Source: Microbacterium hydrocarbonoxydans (lineage in GTDB: Bacteria > Actinomycetota > Actinomycetes > Actinomycetales > Microbacteriaceae). From it: DNA of 64,000 nt. Below the pieces are notes generated by a model. It ran no database searches and was not told the origin of the DNA. It saw only the letters and a list, made by a program, of their open reading frames with translations. Location of the stretch: NCBI RefSeq assembly GCF_904831005.1, contig NZ_LR882982.1, forward strand, positions 3,658,001 through 3,722,000. Direction: 5' to 3'. The position numbers and the translations under genes are program-made. This document shows, one piece after another, positions 54,312-63,471 of the stretch (within the stretch, counting starts at the first letter, position 1; the number at the start of each line of letters is the position of its first letter).

Positions 54312-55355
54312 ATGTCGCTGACGCTCCCTGCTCCGTCTCTGCCTGACCCGACGACCGTTCCCGCATTGCGCTGGGGTGTCATCGGCACGGGCATCGCCGG
54401 CAAGTTCGTGCACGCGATCCATGCCCACACCGAGCAGCGGGCGGTCGCCGTCACCGCGCGCGACCGCGGCAGGACCGAGGCATTCGCCGCCGAGCACGGC
54501 ATCGCACGCGTGCTGCCGAGCGTCGAGGCGCTCGTGAGCGACCCCGAGATCGATGTCGTGTACGTCGCGACCCCGCATCCGCTGCACCGCGATCAGGCGC
54601 TCGCTGCGATCGCCGCAGGCAAGCACGTGCTCATCGAGAAGCCGATCGCGATGTCGTCGGCCGAGGCCCGAGAGATCACGGATGCCGGCCGTGCGGCCGG
54701 TGTGCTGGTGATGGAGGCCATGTGGACGAGGTATCTGCCCCAGTCCGACATCATGCGCACGGTGCTCGCCGACGGCGCCATCGGCGACCTCCGTCTCGTC
54801 GCGGCCGACTTCGGGTTCACGATGCCCTACCTCCCCGACCATCGGCTCTGGGATCCGACGCTGGGAGGAGGCGCGCTGCTCGACGCCGGCGTGTATCCGA
54901 TCTCGTTCGCGTCATCGGTTCTCGGCGCGCCGACCGAGATCGTCGCCAAGGGGGACAGCGGTCCCGGCGGGGTGGATGTCAGGGCCGACCTCCTGCTGTC
55001 ATATGCCTCGGGTGCCCGGGCCTTCGCCAGCACGTCGTTGCAGACCGCGATGCCGGTGACTGCCGCCGTGCTCGGATCGCGCGGCCGTATCGAGATCGGG
55101 AGTCCTTTCTTCGGTCCGTCGTCGATCAGTGTGACCCTCGGCGGCTTCGGCTCGTCCGAGACGGCCACGTTCTCGGACAACCGTTTCGAGGCGGTCCACG
55201 ACGGTCTCGGATACCAGGCCACCGCGCTGGCCTCCTATGTCGCAGAGGGACGCGTGGAGTCTCCTGTGCACACGCACGACGATGTCGTGGGCGTGATGCA
55301 CGTCATCGACGTGGCTCGCGCGGCGATCCGCGAGTCGGCGACGTCGGGCGACTGA
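54312..55355 (+). CDS. Gfo/Idh/MocA-family oxidoreductase
   Basis: A 347-residue NAD(P)-dependent oxidoreductase. The Rossmann start is RWGVIGTGIAGKFVHAI, and the family lysine sits in GKHVLIEKPIAMSSAEA near residue 112. The C-terminal beta-sheet domain starts near 135 with WTRYLPQSDIMRTVL and has GGGALLDAGVYPISFA. Members oxidise or reduce sugars, inositols and related polyols; the substrate is unknown. GAAAGG lies 8 nt before the ATG. A TACGCT -10-like hexamer lies about 33 nt upstream. Confidence 0.92.
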   Translation: MSLTLPAPSLPDPTTVPALRWGVIGTGIAGKFVHAIHAHTEQRAVAVTARDRGRTEAFAAEHGIARVLPSVEALVSDPEIDVVYVATPHPLHRDQALAAIAAGKHVLIEKPIAMSSAEAREITDAGRAAGVLVMEAMWTRYLPQSDIMRTVLADGAIGDLRLVAADFGFTMPYLPDHRLWDPTLGGGALLDAGVYPISFASSVLGAPTEIVAKGDSGPGGVDVRADLLLSYASGARAFASTSLQTAMPVTAAVLGSRGRIEIGSPFFGPSSISVTLGGFGSSETATFSDNRFEAVHDGLGYQATALASYVAEGRVESPVHTHDDVVGVMHVIDVARAAIRESATSGD

Positions 55356-55362
55356 GCGCTTC

Positions 55363-56454
55363 ATGAGCATCGTCGACCGGCTGCGGCAGGGGCCCCGCGG
55401 GCGTCGCCTGTGCCTCGCCTCGATGTGCAACGCCGATGATGCTGTGAGGACCGCGGTGTTCTGGCTCGGCCACGAGCTCGATTCGAATACGGGAACGATC
55501 GTCCGCTTCGGCGCGGACGACAGCGAGCCCCGCGAGAGCCCCACCTTCACCGCTGCCGAGGTCGCCGGTCTGATCCGGCACGCAGATCTGCCCGCACCCT
55601 CGGATCAGGCCGTGCGAGATGCCATGGGCGAGTCCGTCGACCACGCACGGTACTGGCAGGAGCCGGACGGCACGGATGCCGTGGCCGCGCTGCCCGAGGT
55701 TCGAGAGGCACTGCGCGCCGTCGCCGAGCGACTCGTGTCTGCGATGCCGCACCTGACCGCGCCTTTCACTCCGACGCAGTGGGCGGTCGACTGGCGGCCG
55801 GCATCCGACAGTGCACCGCTCGAACGCGACCCGGCCTCCGTTCTCGCGTCGTGGTCGGAGGAACTGCGGGAGGAGGAGAAGAGTGCGGCGCACGATCGAC
55901 CCTCCGATCCGAGCGCGAACTTCTCGGGATCCTGGTGGTCGGTCCCGTGGCAGCTTCGGACGACTCGCGCGCACGTGACCGACGCGCTGGAGTATGTGGA
56001 GGACTCCCTCGGCTGGAAGGTCGCGACGGTCATCCCGGTGCGGGGGACGGGCCGGATTCTCGAGGTGACCTCGGCCGATGACTGGGCGGAGCTGTGCCGC
56101 GAGTTCCCGATGGACGTGACGGCGTCGCGTCGCCACGACTGGTTCCGTGTGACGGGACGCGGCGGGAGCTGGGTTATCCCCGATTGGGAGCGTGTGGCCG
56201 AACGGTGGGACGCCGTGCATCTCACGACTCTCGGGTACCTCTCGGCCGCCACGCGGCTCATCGAGGTCGACGACGAGTATGCGACCGTCATCGGCGGGTG
56301 GGCCCCGGACTCCACGGTGTGGCTCACCGACTCCCTGCGCGAATGGGCGGAGCCGCGTCAGGAATGGCGCTTCACCGATGACGGAGAGCGGTGGACGTGG
56401 GAGAGGGTCGACGAGTCGGGCGCCGGCGGAGAGCGCGATTCAGGGCGCCACTGA
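55363..56454 (+). CDS. Hypothetical cytosolic protein
   Basis: A 363-residue soluble protein with no motif I recognise. It is rich in Trp, Asp and Glu. A segment near 190-200 reads GSWWSVPWQLRTT, and the C-terminal third has GGSWVIPDWERVAERWDAVHLTTLGYL. No signal peptide or transmembrane helix is seen. It follows the oxidoreductase by 7 bp and is probably co-transcribed. Composition and codon use match its neighbours. Confidence 0.75.
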   Translation: MSIVDRLRQGPRGRRLCLASMCNADDAVRTAVFWLGHELDSNTGTIVRFGADDSEPRESPTFTAAEVAGLIRHADLPAPSDQAVRDAMGESVDHARYWQEPDGTDAVAALPEVREALRAVAERLVSAMPHLTAPFTPTQWAVDWRPASDSAPLERDPASVLASWSEELREEEKSAAHDRPSDPSANFSGSWWSVPWQLRTTRAHVTDALEYVEDSLGWKVATVIPVRGTGRILEVTSADDWAELCREFPMDVTASRRHDWFRVTGRGGSWVIPDWERVAERWDAVHLTTLGYLSAATRLIEVDDEYATVIGGWAPDSTVWLTDSLREWAEPRQEWRFTDDGERWTWERVDESGAGGERDSGRH

Positions 56455-57915
56455 TCAGTTCAGCGCCGATGTCAGTCGGAACACTCCGTCGAGGAAGGTC
56501 GACTTCGCGGGCTCGCGCCGCCATTCCTCGAGGGTCAGCTCGCGGCCGGCGGTGCGGTATCGCTGCTCGATCTCGCGCATCTGCGCCACGAACGACGCAC
56601 CGCGCACCAGCAGCGACATCTCCGAGTTCAGACTGAACGAGCGGATGTCCATGTTGCTCGAGCCGATCACGGCCACATCGTCATCGATCGAGAAGTGCTT
56701 GGCATGCAGGATGTACGGCGCGGGGTACAGGAAGATGCGCACCCCCGCTCGCAGCAGCGTCTCGTAGTACGAACGCTGCGCGTGGTAGACCATCGCCTGG
56801 TCGCCGAGTTCCGACACGAACAGCTGTACGTCGAGTCCGCGCTGGCAGGCCGAGGTGATCGCGTAGATCATCGCTTCGTCGGGCACGAAGTAGGGGCTGG
56901 TGAGGATGACCTTCTCGGTGGCGCCGTGGATGAGCGAGAGGAACATCCGCAGGTTGTTCTCGGTGCCGTAGGCGGGGCCGCTCGGCACCATCTGGCACTG
57001 CAGATCCGCGGGCACCGGCACCGCGACGGCAGAGGCCGGAACACGTTCCACCTCGGAGAGGTCCTCGCCGGTCTCGATGAGCCAGTCCGACAGGAACACG
57101 GCGTCGACCTGCGCGACGACGGGTCCCTCGACGCGAGACACCAGCTCCTGCCACATCAGGCCGCGTCTGATGTTCTTCTCCGAGTTGTAGTCACGGGCGA
57201 TGAGGTTCTGCGAACCGACGAACCCGACCCGCCCGTCGACGACGACCAGCTTGCGGTGGTTGCGCAGGTCGGGGCGCTGGTACTCGCCCTTGAACGGTCG
57301 GACCGGCAGCATCCACGACCATGACACCCCGATGCGGTCGAGCTCGGCGAAGGTCTCCTCCGACTGCGGGATCTTGCGCGAGGCGATGTAGTCGGCCAGC
57401 AGACGCACCGAGACGCCGCGTGCGACCGCGTGCTCCATGGCGGTGAAGAACCGATGGGTCGTCTCGTCGCGTGCCGCGATGTAGAACTCGACGTGCACGT
57501 AGCGCTCGGCGGTGTCGATCGCGGCCGCCATCGCGTCTATGGAGGCCTGATAGTCATCGATCAGCTGCGCCGAGGATGCGCCGACCATCGGGAGTCCCGT
57601 GAGGGCGTGGTTCTGCTGGGCGACACGCTGCAGCCATCGAGGAGCTTCCGCATCGGCGTGACCGACCGACCGCTCCGAGATCATCGCCGTGATGCGCTGC
57701 TGCTCGTCGCGGCGCTTCTTGGGCAGCCGGAAGTCTCCGATCAGCAGGTAGAGCGCGATGCCGACGAACGGAAGCAGGAACACCAGCAGCAGCCAGGCCA
57801 TGGCCGCGGTGGGTTTGCGATCGCGCGGGATGTAGATCAGCGCGAGCACGTTGATGCAGAATGCCGCGACGGCGAGGATCGTCCAGACCAGGTTCGCGGA
57901 GAGCAGCGAGTCCAT
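56455..57915 (-). CDS. cls: Cardiolipin synthase (phospholipase D type)
   Basis: A 486-residue membrane enzyme that joins two phosphatidylglycerols. Two N-terminal transmembrane helices (about 8-28 and 38-60) are followed by two PLD HKD motifs: NHRKLVVVDGRVGFVGSQN near residue 220 and LHAKHFSIDDDVAVIGSSN near 405. AAGGAGG lies just before the ATG. The frame is open much further upstream, but the membrane-helix start and ribosome binding site fix 57915. It ends one base from the convergent hypothetical gene. Confidence 0.94.
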   Translation of the reverse strand: MDSLLSANLVWTILAVAAFCINVLALIYIPRDRKPTAAMAWLLLVFLLPFVGIALYLLIGDFRLPKKRRDEQQRITAMISERSVGHADAEAPRWLQRVAQQNHALTGLPMVGASSAQLIDDYQASIDAMAAAIDTAERYVHVEFYIAARDETTHRFFTAMEHAVARGVSVRLLADYIASRKIPQSEETFAELDRIGVSWSWMLPVRPFKGEYQRPDLRNHRKLVVVDGRVGFVGSQNLIARDYNSEKNIRRGLMWQELVSRVEGPVVAQVDAVFLSDWLIETGEDLSEVERVPASAVAVPVPADLQCQMVPSGPAYGTENNLRMFLSLIHGATEKVILTSPYFVPDEAMIYAITSACQRGLDVQLFVSELGDQAMVYHAQRSYYETLLRAGVRIFLYPAPYILHAKHFSIDDDVAVIGSSNMDIRSFSLNSEMSLLVRGASFVAQMREIEQRYRTAGRELTLEEWRREPAKSTFLDGVFRLTSALN

Positions 57916-57990
57916 GCGTCCTCCTTCGAAGGATGCCGGCGGGCCGGAGTTCCCTGTGCGGCCTGCGTGAGTGCTGTGCACGCTAGCAGC

Positions 57991-58007
57991 GGAGCGCCGG
58001 GCGCTCC
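57991..58007 (-). terminator. Short hairpin after the DUF445 gene
   Basis: GGAGCGC-CGG-GCGCTCC forms a perfect 7-bp stem with a 3-nt loop, 61 bp past the DUF445 stop. There is no T-run, so its strength is uncertain. TAGCGT beside it (57980-57985, minus) may be the -10 of cls. Confidence 0.4.
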
Positions 58008-58067
58008 ACGCCCCCTCACCCGTCCGGTGCGAGGCGGTGCGGCGCAGAGCCGTGGGCGGCGAGAGAG

Positions 58068-59345
58068 TCAGACGCCGGGAATCAGCAGGTGAGCGATCGT
58101 GAAGATCGCGAGGCCCGCGAGCGCGCCGACGAAGGTGCCGTTCAGACGGATGTACTGCAGGTCGCGGCCGACCATGAGCTCGATCTTCTCGGTCGTCTCC
58201 ACCGGGTCCCAGCGCTCGACGGTGTCCGTGATGATCGATGCGATGTCGTGGCGGTAGCGGTCGACGAGGAACACCGCAGCATCCGACACCCAGGTGTCGA
58301 CGCGGTGCTGCAGCGCGGCATCCGTGGTGAGTCTGTCGCCGATCTCCTGCAACGCCTGAGCGGCTCTCACCCGCAGACCGCTCTCGGGGTCGGCGAGGGC
58401 GGTCAGCAGACCGTTCTTGGCCGTGTTCCAGGCCTCGGCGGCGAGAGCGCCGACCCGAGGGCTGTCGAACAGCGACGCCTTGGCGTTCTCGAGCTTGGCG
58501 CGGGTCGCCGGATCGTTCTGCAGACTGTCGGCGAGACGCGCGAGGTAGCCGTCGACGGCGATACGCGCCGGATGCTTCGGATCGGCCTGCACGGCACGTA
58601 CGAACTTGACCGCCTCGTTGTAGGCGGTGTCGTCGACGAAGCGATGCGCGAGCTTGGGCACCCACCCGGGGAGCCTGCGAGAGATGAGTCCTGAGAACGA
58701 CTCGGCATTCGCATCCAGCCAGCGGCCGATGCTGTCGGCAGCGAGGTCGACCGCTCCGTGATGGGCGCCGGCCTCGACGATCTTCTCGAGCCAGGCGCCC
58801 GCCGGCGGACCCCACTCGGGCGAGACGAGGTGCTCGCGGGCCAGGTCGGTGATGAGGTCGCGCACGTCGTCGTCGCTCAGTGCGTTGAGCACCGCGGTGG
58901 CGATCGTCGCGCCCTCGGCGCCCACACGTTCCGCGTGGGCGGGCTCGCGCAGCCATTCGCCGGCGCGTTTCGCCATCTCGGTGCTCGCGAGCTTGGTGCG
59001 CACGACGCTCGCCTCGAGGAAGTTCGTCTCGACGAACTCGCCCAGGGTGCGCCCGATCTCGTCCTTGCGATTCGGGATGATCGCCGTGTGAGGGATCGGC
59101 AGACCCAGAGGCCGGCGGAACAGCGCCGTGACGGCGAACCAGTCGGCGAGAGCGCCCACCATGCCGCCTTCGGCCGCGGCGCGCACGTAGCCCAGCCACG
59201 GCTGTCGCTCCTGAAGGGCGAACGCGATCACGAACAGGACCGCCATGAAGATCAGCGCGCCGAGTGCGACCGCCTTCATCCGGCGGAGGGCGCGGAGGCG
59301 TGCCTGGTCGGCGGGCGAGAGGAGCGCCATCGGTGTTCGCGGCAT
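58068..59345 (-). CDS. DUF445 membrane protein
   Basis: A 425-residue protein. A transmembrane helix lies at about 28-48 and another at the C-terminus (about 405-423). Family blocks are AAEGGMVGALADWFAVTALFRRPLGLPIPHTAIIPNRKDEIG and the late RLNGTFVGALAGLAIF. The long middle part is helical. DUF445 proteins are widespread, with unknown function, and probably peripheral to the membrane. Its start is 40 bp from the divergent CsoR-type gene. Confidence 0.9.
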   Translation of the reverse strand: MPRTPMALLSPADQARLRALRRMKAVALGALIFMAVLFVIAFALQERQPWLGYVRAAAEGGMVGALADWFAVTALFRRPLGLPIPHTAIIPNRKDEIGRTLGEFVETNFLEASVVRTKLASTEMAKRAGEWLREPAHAERVGAEGATIATAVLNALSDDDVRDLITDLAREHLVSPEWGPPAGAWLEKIVEAGAHHGAVDLAADSIGRWLDANAESFSGLISRRLPGWVPKLAHRFVDDTAYNEAVKFVRAVQADPKHPARIAVDGYLARLADSLQNDPATRAKLENAKASLFDSPRVGALAAEAWNTAKNGLLTALADPESGLRVRAAQALQEIGDRLTTDAALQHRVDTWVSDAAVFLVDRYRHDIASIITDTVERWDPVETTEKIELMVGRDLQYIRLNGTFVGALAGLAIFTIAHLLIPGV

Positions 59346-59373
59346 GACGTCATCCTTTCACGGGGTACGCGAG

Positions 59374-59379
59374 TACCCT
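59374..59379 (+). promoter_or_regulatory. -10 hexamer of a probable leaderless promoter (CsoR/RcnR family gene)
   Basis: TACCCT, then 6 nt, then GTG at 59386. Confidence 0.5.
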
Positions 59380-59385
59380 CGAATC

Positions 59386-59658
59386 GTGATCGAAGACATC
59401 AAGAAGCGTGCGCTGCACCGCACCAGCATCCTCGAGGGTCAGATGCGCGGAGTCGCGCGGATGATCGAGAGCGAGGAGTACTGCATGGACATCATCACGC
59501 AGTCCCGCGCGATCCAGCGCTCACTCGAGTCGCTCAATCGCCTGCTGCTCGAGAATCACCTGCGCACGCACGTGACGCACATGTTCGACGAGGGCGGGGA
59601 GGAGCGCGACAAGGCCGTCGGCGAGCTCCTCAAGGCCTTCGACTTCGACCGCAAGTAG
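59386..59658 (+). CDS. CsoR/RcnR/FrmR-family (DUF156) repressor
   Basis: A 90-residue all-helical repressor. The N-terminal LHRTSILEGQMRGVARMIESEEYC carries Cys33, and NHLRTHVTHMF carries His58 and His62. Copper-sensing CsoR uses Cys-His-Cys at these places, while RcnR (Ni/Co) and FrmR types have His or other residues at the last one. So a ligand other than Cu(I) is likely. No metal exporter or aldehyde dehydrogenase gene adjoins on the same strand, so the target is unknown. The frame extends upstream, but the leaderless GTG fits the family length. Confidence 0.9.
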   Translation: MIEDIKKRALHRTSILEGQMRGVARMIESEEYCMDIITQSRAIQRSLESLNRLLLENHLRTHVTHMFDEGGEERDKAVGELLKAFDFDRK

Positions 59659-59678
59659 AGCCGCGCTCCTCCGCTTCA

Positions 59679-61226
59679 TCAGCGTCCGCCGCCGAACACC
59701 TCGCCCTCCATGGCGTCGTAGCCCTCGGCCTGCGGGTCGCGGTGCGAGCCGCCGGACAGCGCGTACTCCTCTTCGGGCGAGAGCACCAGGCGGTGGCGGA
59801 AGAACAGACCGAACCCGAGCAGGATGATCGCGTAGACGATCGCGATCGCGATGATCGCCGGGCCGAACGTCGGGTTCAGCAGGAAGCCCACGAAGATCAG
59901 GGCCGCGATCACCAGGGCGATGACCGCGCCGGGGATGCCCCACGGGCTGACGTACGGGCGATCGACGTTCGGGAACTTCTTGCGCAGGATGATGAACGAC
60001 ACGAGCTGCAGCCCATAGGCCACGACGGCTCCCCAGACGGCGATGTTCAGCACGATCGCTCCGGCCACGGTGCCCGCGCCCTCGGAGTCGACCGCGGTCA
60101 GCACGTCGAGCACGATGAGCGCGACGAAGCCGATGGCCGCGCCCACGGCCAGCGCGACCCACGGGGTCTGACGCTTTCCGGTGAGCGAGAGGAAACGCGG
60201 GTAGTAGCCGGCGCGGGACAGCGAGTACATGTTGCGTCCGTAGGCGAACATGATGCCCTGCAGCGAGGCGAGCAGTCCGATGAGCGCGAAGAGCGCGAGC
60301 ACGGCGGCGAGCTGATCGCCGACGATCGCGCGGAAGCCGTCGAGCAGCGGCTCGCCGGCGGTGCCTGTCGCATCGGCGCCGAGGACGCCGGTGTTGAGGA
60401 AGAGCACCAGGAGTCCCGTGACGATGAGCGTTCCGCGGGCCCAGAAGCCCGCCTTCGGGATGTCGCGGGTCGGGTTGTGCGACTCCTCGGCCGCGAGCGG
60501 CAGCTCTTCGATGCCGAGGAAGAACCACATCGCGAACGGCAGCGCGAAGAGGATCGGCAGGACGCCGTGGGGGAGGAAGGCCGACTGGCCCTCGTCCGGG
60601 ACGATGTCCCACAGCGCATCCCACGAGAACGCGCCCGAGAAGAGGGCCATGGCCGAGAACACCAGGATGATGCCGATCGAGATGACCGAGACGATGATCG
60701 CGAAGCGGAACGAGATCGCTGCCCCCGCGGAGTTCAGGGCGATGAAGACGATGTAGAGGATGAGGTACCAGACCCATCCCGGCAATTCGAGGCCCAGCAG
60801 CTCGCTCGTGATCCCGTTGGCATACGACGCCGAGAAGTAGACGATCACCGCCGTGGTCGCGACGTACTCGATGGTCTCGGCGGCGCCGGTCACGAGGCCG
60901 CCCCACGGGCCCATGGCCGAGCGGGCGAAGGAGTACGCGCCTCCGGTGTGCGGCATGGCGGCCGCCATCTCGCCGATCGCGAAGATCATCCCGTAGTACA
61001 TGGCGACGAGGATCGCGAAGGCGATGAGCATCCCGCCGAAGCCCGCGAACTCGATGCCGAAGTTCCAACCGGAGAAGTCGCCCGAGATCACCGCGGCGAC
61101 AGCGAGGCCCCACAGCCCCCAGACTCCGGCGGACCTCTTCAGGGTTCGCTTCTCGAAATAGTCACTCCCGGCACGTGTATAGGTCGCTCCGGCGACCTTG
61201 CGGGATTCATTGCTCTGCTGGGACAT
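59679..61226 (-). CDS. APC-superfamily permease, ethanolamine permease type
   Basis: A 515-residue transporter with about 12 transmembrane helices. The first helices read GLWGLAVAAVISGDFSGWNFG, then AIGEMAAAMPHTGGAYSFARSAMGPWGG, close to the ethanolamine-permease (Eat) branch of the APC superfamily. FALPFAMWFFLGIEELPLAAEES is the central motif. It is divergent from a gamma-glutamyl ligase gene over 156 bp, so it probably imports the amine that the ligase uses. GGAGAG precedes the ATG. Confidence 0.88.
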   Translation of the reverse strand: MSQQSNESRKVAGATYTRAGSDYFEKRTLKRSAGVWGLWGLAVAAVISGDFSGWNFGIEFAGFGGMLIAFAILVAMYYGMIFAIGEMAAAMPHTGGAYSFARSAMGPWGGLVTGAAETIEYVATTAVIVYFSASYANGITSELLGLELPGWVWYLILYIVFIALNSAGAAISFRFAIIVSVISIGIILVFSAMALFSGAFSWDALWDIVPDEGQSAFLPHGVLPILFALPFAMWFFLGIEELPLAAEESHNPTRDIPKAGFWARGTLIVTGLLVLFLNTGVLGADATGTAGEPLLDGFRAIVGDQLAAVLALFALIGLLASLQGIMFAYGRNMYSLSRAGYYPRFLSLTGKRQTPWVALAVGAAIGFVALIVLDVLTAVDSEGAGTVAGAIVLNIAVWGAVVAYGLQLVSFIILRKKFPNVDRPYVSPWGIPGAVIALVIAALIFVGFLLNPTFGPAIIAIAIVYAIILLGFGLFFRHRLVLSPEEEYALSGGSHRDPQAEGYDAMEGEVFGGGR

Positions 61227-61382
61227 CCGCTCTCCGTTCGCATGCGTGTAGGCACCGGGTGCACCTTGCGGATGATTGTGACAGTCAATGGTGGTTTCGT
61301 CTACCTTTAAACGACGAGGTGATCTACTCTGAGGGCGAAGCCGGTCGGCCGATCGCTTCACCGCACGAGAACGGAGCGTCAG
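61227..61382. promoter_or_regulatory. Divergent promoter region of permease and gamma-glutamyl ligase
   Basis: On the plus strand GTGACA (about 61279-61284) and TACCTT (about 61303-61308) are 18 bp apart and face the ligase gene. TGTGACAGTCAATGG overlaps a TTGACT on the other strand. The AT-rich patch around 61305-61312 is distinctive. No clear operator palindrome was found. Confidence 0.45.
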
Positions 61383-62738
61383 ATGTCGGGCAACCTGAGC
61401 ATCGAACAGCTGGATGCCGGCATCGCCGCCGGCGAGATCGACACGGTGATCGTGGCCTTCGCGGATGCGCAGGGGCGACTGGTCGGCAAACGCGTGTCGG
61501 CACGGCTGTTCCAGGAGGACATCCTGGCTCACGGGGCCGAGGCCTGCGACTACCTGCTCTCGGTCGACGTCGACATGAACACGGTCGACGGCTACGCGAT
61601 GTCGGGCTGGGACCGCGGCTACGGCGACATGGTGCTGAAGCCCGACGTCGAGACCATGCGCAACATACCCTGGCTCGAGGGCACCGCGCTGGTCATGTCG
61701 GATCTCGTGTGGCAGAACGGCGAGCCGGTCGCGCCGTCTCCCCGAGCGATCCTCGACCGCCAGCGCGACCGCCTCGCCGAGCGGGGCTGGACCGCGTACT
61801 CGGGCACCGAGCTCGAGTTCATCGTCTTCGACAACACCTACCGCGACGCCTGGGCGCGCAAGTACGAGGGGCTGACGCCCGCCACCGACTACAACGTCGA
61901 CTACAACCTGCTCGCCTCGACCCGCATGGAGCCGCTTCTGCGCGACATCCGCAACAGCATGGACGGCGCCGGACTCTATTGCGAGGGAGTCAAGGGCGAA
62001 TGCAACTTCGGTCAGCAGGAGATCGCATTCCGCTATGCGGAGGTGCGCGAGACCGCCGACCAGCACGCGATCTACAAGAACGGTGCGAAGGAGATCGCCG
62101 AGCAGCACGGTCAGGCTCTCACCTTCATGGCCAAGTTCAACGAACGCGAGGGCAACAGCTGCCACATCCACCTGTCGCTGCGCGACGAGTCGGGTGCTCC
62201 GGTGATGGCGGGGGACGGCGAGCACGGCTTCAGCCCCGTCATGGAGCACTGGATCGCCGGCATCCTCGCCACGCTTCGCGAATTCACGCTGCTGCTCGCG
62301 CCCAACATCAACTCGTACAAGCGGTTCGCGAAGGGCAGCTTCGCCCCGACGGGCGTGGCCTGGGGCATCGACAACCGCACGTGCGCCCTGCGGGTAGTCG
62401 GCCATGGATCGGGGCTGCGGGTCGAGAACCGGGTGCCCGGCGGAGATGTGAACCCGTACCTCGCGATCTCGGCGATCATCGCGGGCGGTCTGCACGGCAT
62501 CGAGAACGAACTGCCGCTGCCCGAGCGCTTCACCGGCAACGCCTACGAGGATGCGGTCGACCACCTGCCGACCACCCTGCGAGAGGCTGCGGCGCTGTTC
62601 AGCGAGTCGACCATCGCGCGAGCCGCGTTCGGTGACGACGTGGTCGAGCACTACCTGAACCAGGCTCGCATCGAGGTGGAAGCCTATGACGCGGCCGTCA
62701 CCGACTGGGAGCGCATCCGTGGCTTCGAGCGCCTCTGA
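61383..62738 (+). CDS. Glutamine-synthetase-like gamma-glutamyl amine ligase
   Basis: A 451-residue GS-fold ligase of the PuuA/GlnA3/GlnA4 group. It has TELEFIVFD (metal Glu), EGVKGECNFGQQEI, the NSCHIHLSL and the late RVVGHGSGLRVENRVPGGDVNPYL. The adenylylation loop (NLYDLP-type Tyr) of true GlnA is absent. Related Streptomyces enzymes glutamylate polyamines (GlnA3) or ethanolamine (GlnA4). The neighbouring permease favours ethanolamine; the choice is unproven. Confidence 0.92.
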   Translation: MSGNLSIEQLDAGIAAGEIDTVIVAFADAQGRLVGKRVSARLFQEDILAHGAEACDYLLSVDVDMNTVDGYAMSGWDRGYGDMVLKPDVETMRNIPWLEGTALVMSDLVWQNGEPVAPSPRAILDRQRDRLAERGWTAYSGTELEFIVFDNTYRDAWARKYEGLTPATDYNVDYNLLASTRMEPLLRDIRNSMDGAGLYCEGVKGECNFGQQEIAFRYAEVRETADQHAIYKNGAKEIAEQHGQALTFMAKFNEREGNSCHIHLSLRDESGAPVMAGDGEHGFSPVMEHWIAGILATLREFTLLLAPNINSYKRFAKGSFAPTGVAWGIDNRTCALRVVGHGSGLRVENRVPGGDVNPYLAISAIIAGGLHGIENELPLPERFTGNAYEDAVDHLPTTLREAAALFSESTIARAAFGDDVVEHYLNQARIEVEAYDAAVTDWERIRGFERL

Positions 62739-63471
62739 CCCTCGGCCGCTGATCGGCGTCACCACTTATCTCGAGCGCGCGCAGCAGGGGGTGTGGGATG
62801 TCAGGGCGGCGTTCCTGCCCGAGCAGTACCTGGCGAGCGTGACCTCCTCAGGAGGAATCGCGCTTCTTCTTCCGCCGCAGCACCCGGATGCCGCGGACGC
62901 CGCGATCTCGGGCATGGACGGTCTCGTGCTCTCGGGCGGAGCGGACGTCGCCCCCGAGCTCTACGGAGAGGACCGGCATCCGCTCACCGACCCCGCCAGG
63001 GTCGACCGTGATGCGTGGGAGATCGCCCTGTTCCGGGCGGCCGAACGCCGTGGCATCCCGGTGCTCGCGATCTGCCGCGGCCTGCAGCTCGTCAACGTCG
63101 CGCGCGGCGGCACCCTGCAGCAGCACCTGCCCGAGTCTCTCGGCACCGAGAAGTACCGCATCGGCGGGGGCGTCTTCGCCGAGAACGACGTCGAGGTGTC
63201 GACCGACACGCCACTCGCCGACATCATCGGCGAGACCGAGCTGCGCGTGCACAGCTACCACCACCAGGGCGTGGACCGCCTGGGCGAGGGGCTGGTCGCA
63301 GCCGCGCACTCCGACGACGGACTCGTGCAGGCGTTCGTCGACACGTCGTCCGCTCACATCGTCGGGGTCCAATGGCATCCCGAGGAGAACGCCGAGGACC
63401 GGCGGCTCTTCACCGATCTCGTCTCACAGGCCCGTGCGTTCGCCGCACGGCGGAAGGAGGACGCCCGATGA
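62719..63471 (+). CDS. Gamma-glutamyl hydrolase (PuuD-like class I GATase)
   Basis: A 250-residue class I amidotransferase-fold hydrolase. The nucleophile Cys is in PVLAICRGLQLVNVARGG, and the His and Glu are in VGVQWHPEENAED. It should release the gamma-glutamyl group after oxidation of the amine moiety. A GTG start at 62719 is preferred: GGGAG lies 7 nt before it, and it overlaps the ligase gene by 20 bp; an upstream ATG at 62686 has no site. Confidence 0.92.
   Translation: MASSASDPRPLIGVTTYLERAQQGVWDVRAAFLPEQYLASVTSSGGIALLLPPQHPDAADAAISGMDGLVLSGGADVAPELYGEDRHPLTDPARVDRDAWEIALFRAAERRGIPVLAICRGLQLVNVARGGTLQQHLPESLGTEKYRIGGGVFAENDVEVSTDTPLADIIGETELRVHSYHHQGVDRLGEGLVAAAHSDDGLVQAFVDTSSAHIVGVQWHPEENAEDRRLFTDLVSQARAFAARRKEDAR

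Noticed and set aside
58758..61310. An 850-codon plus-strand open frame opposite DUF445 and the permease
   Set aside because: Composition is low-complexity Arg/Glu/Asp/His and it is antisense to two genes with strong family evidence.
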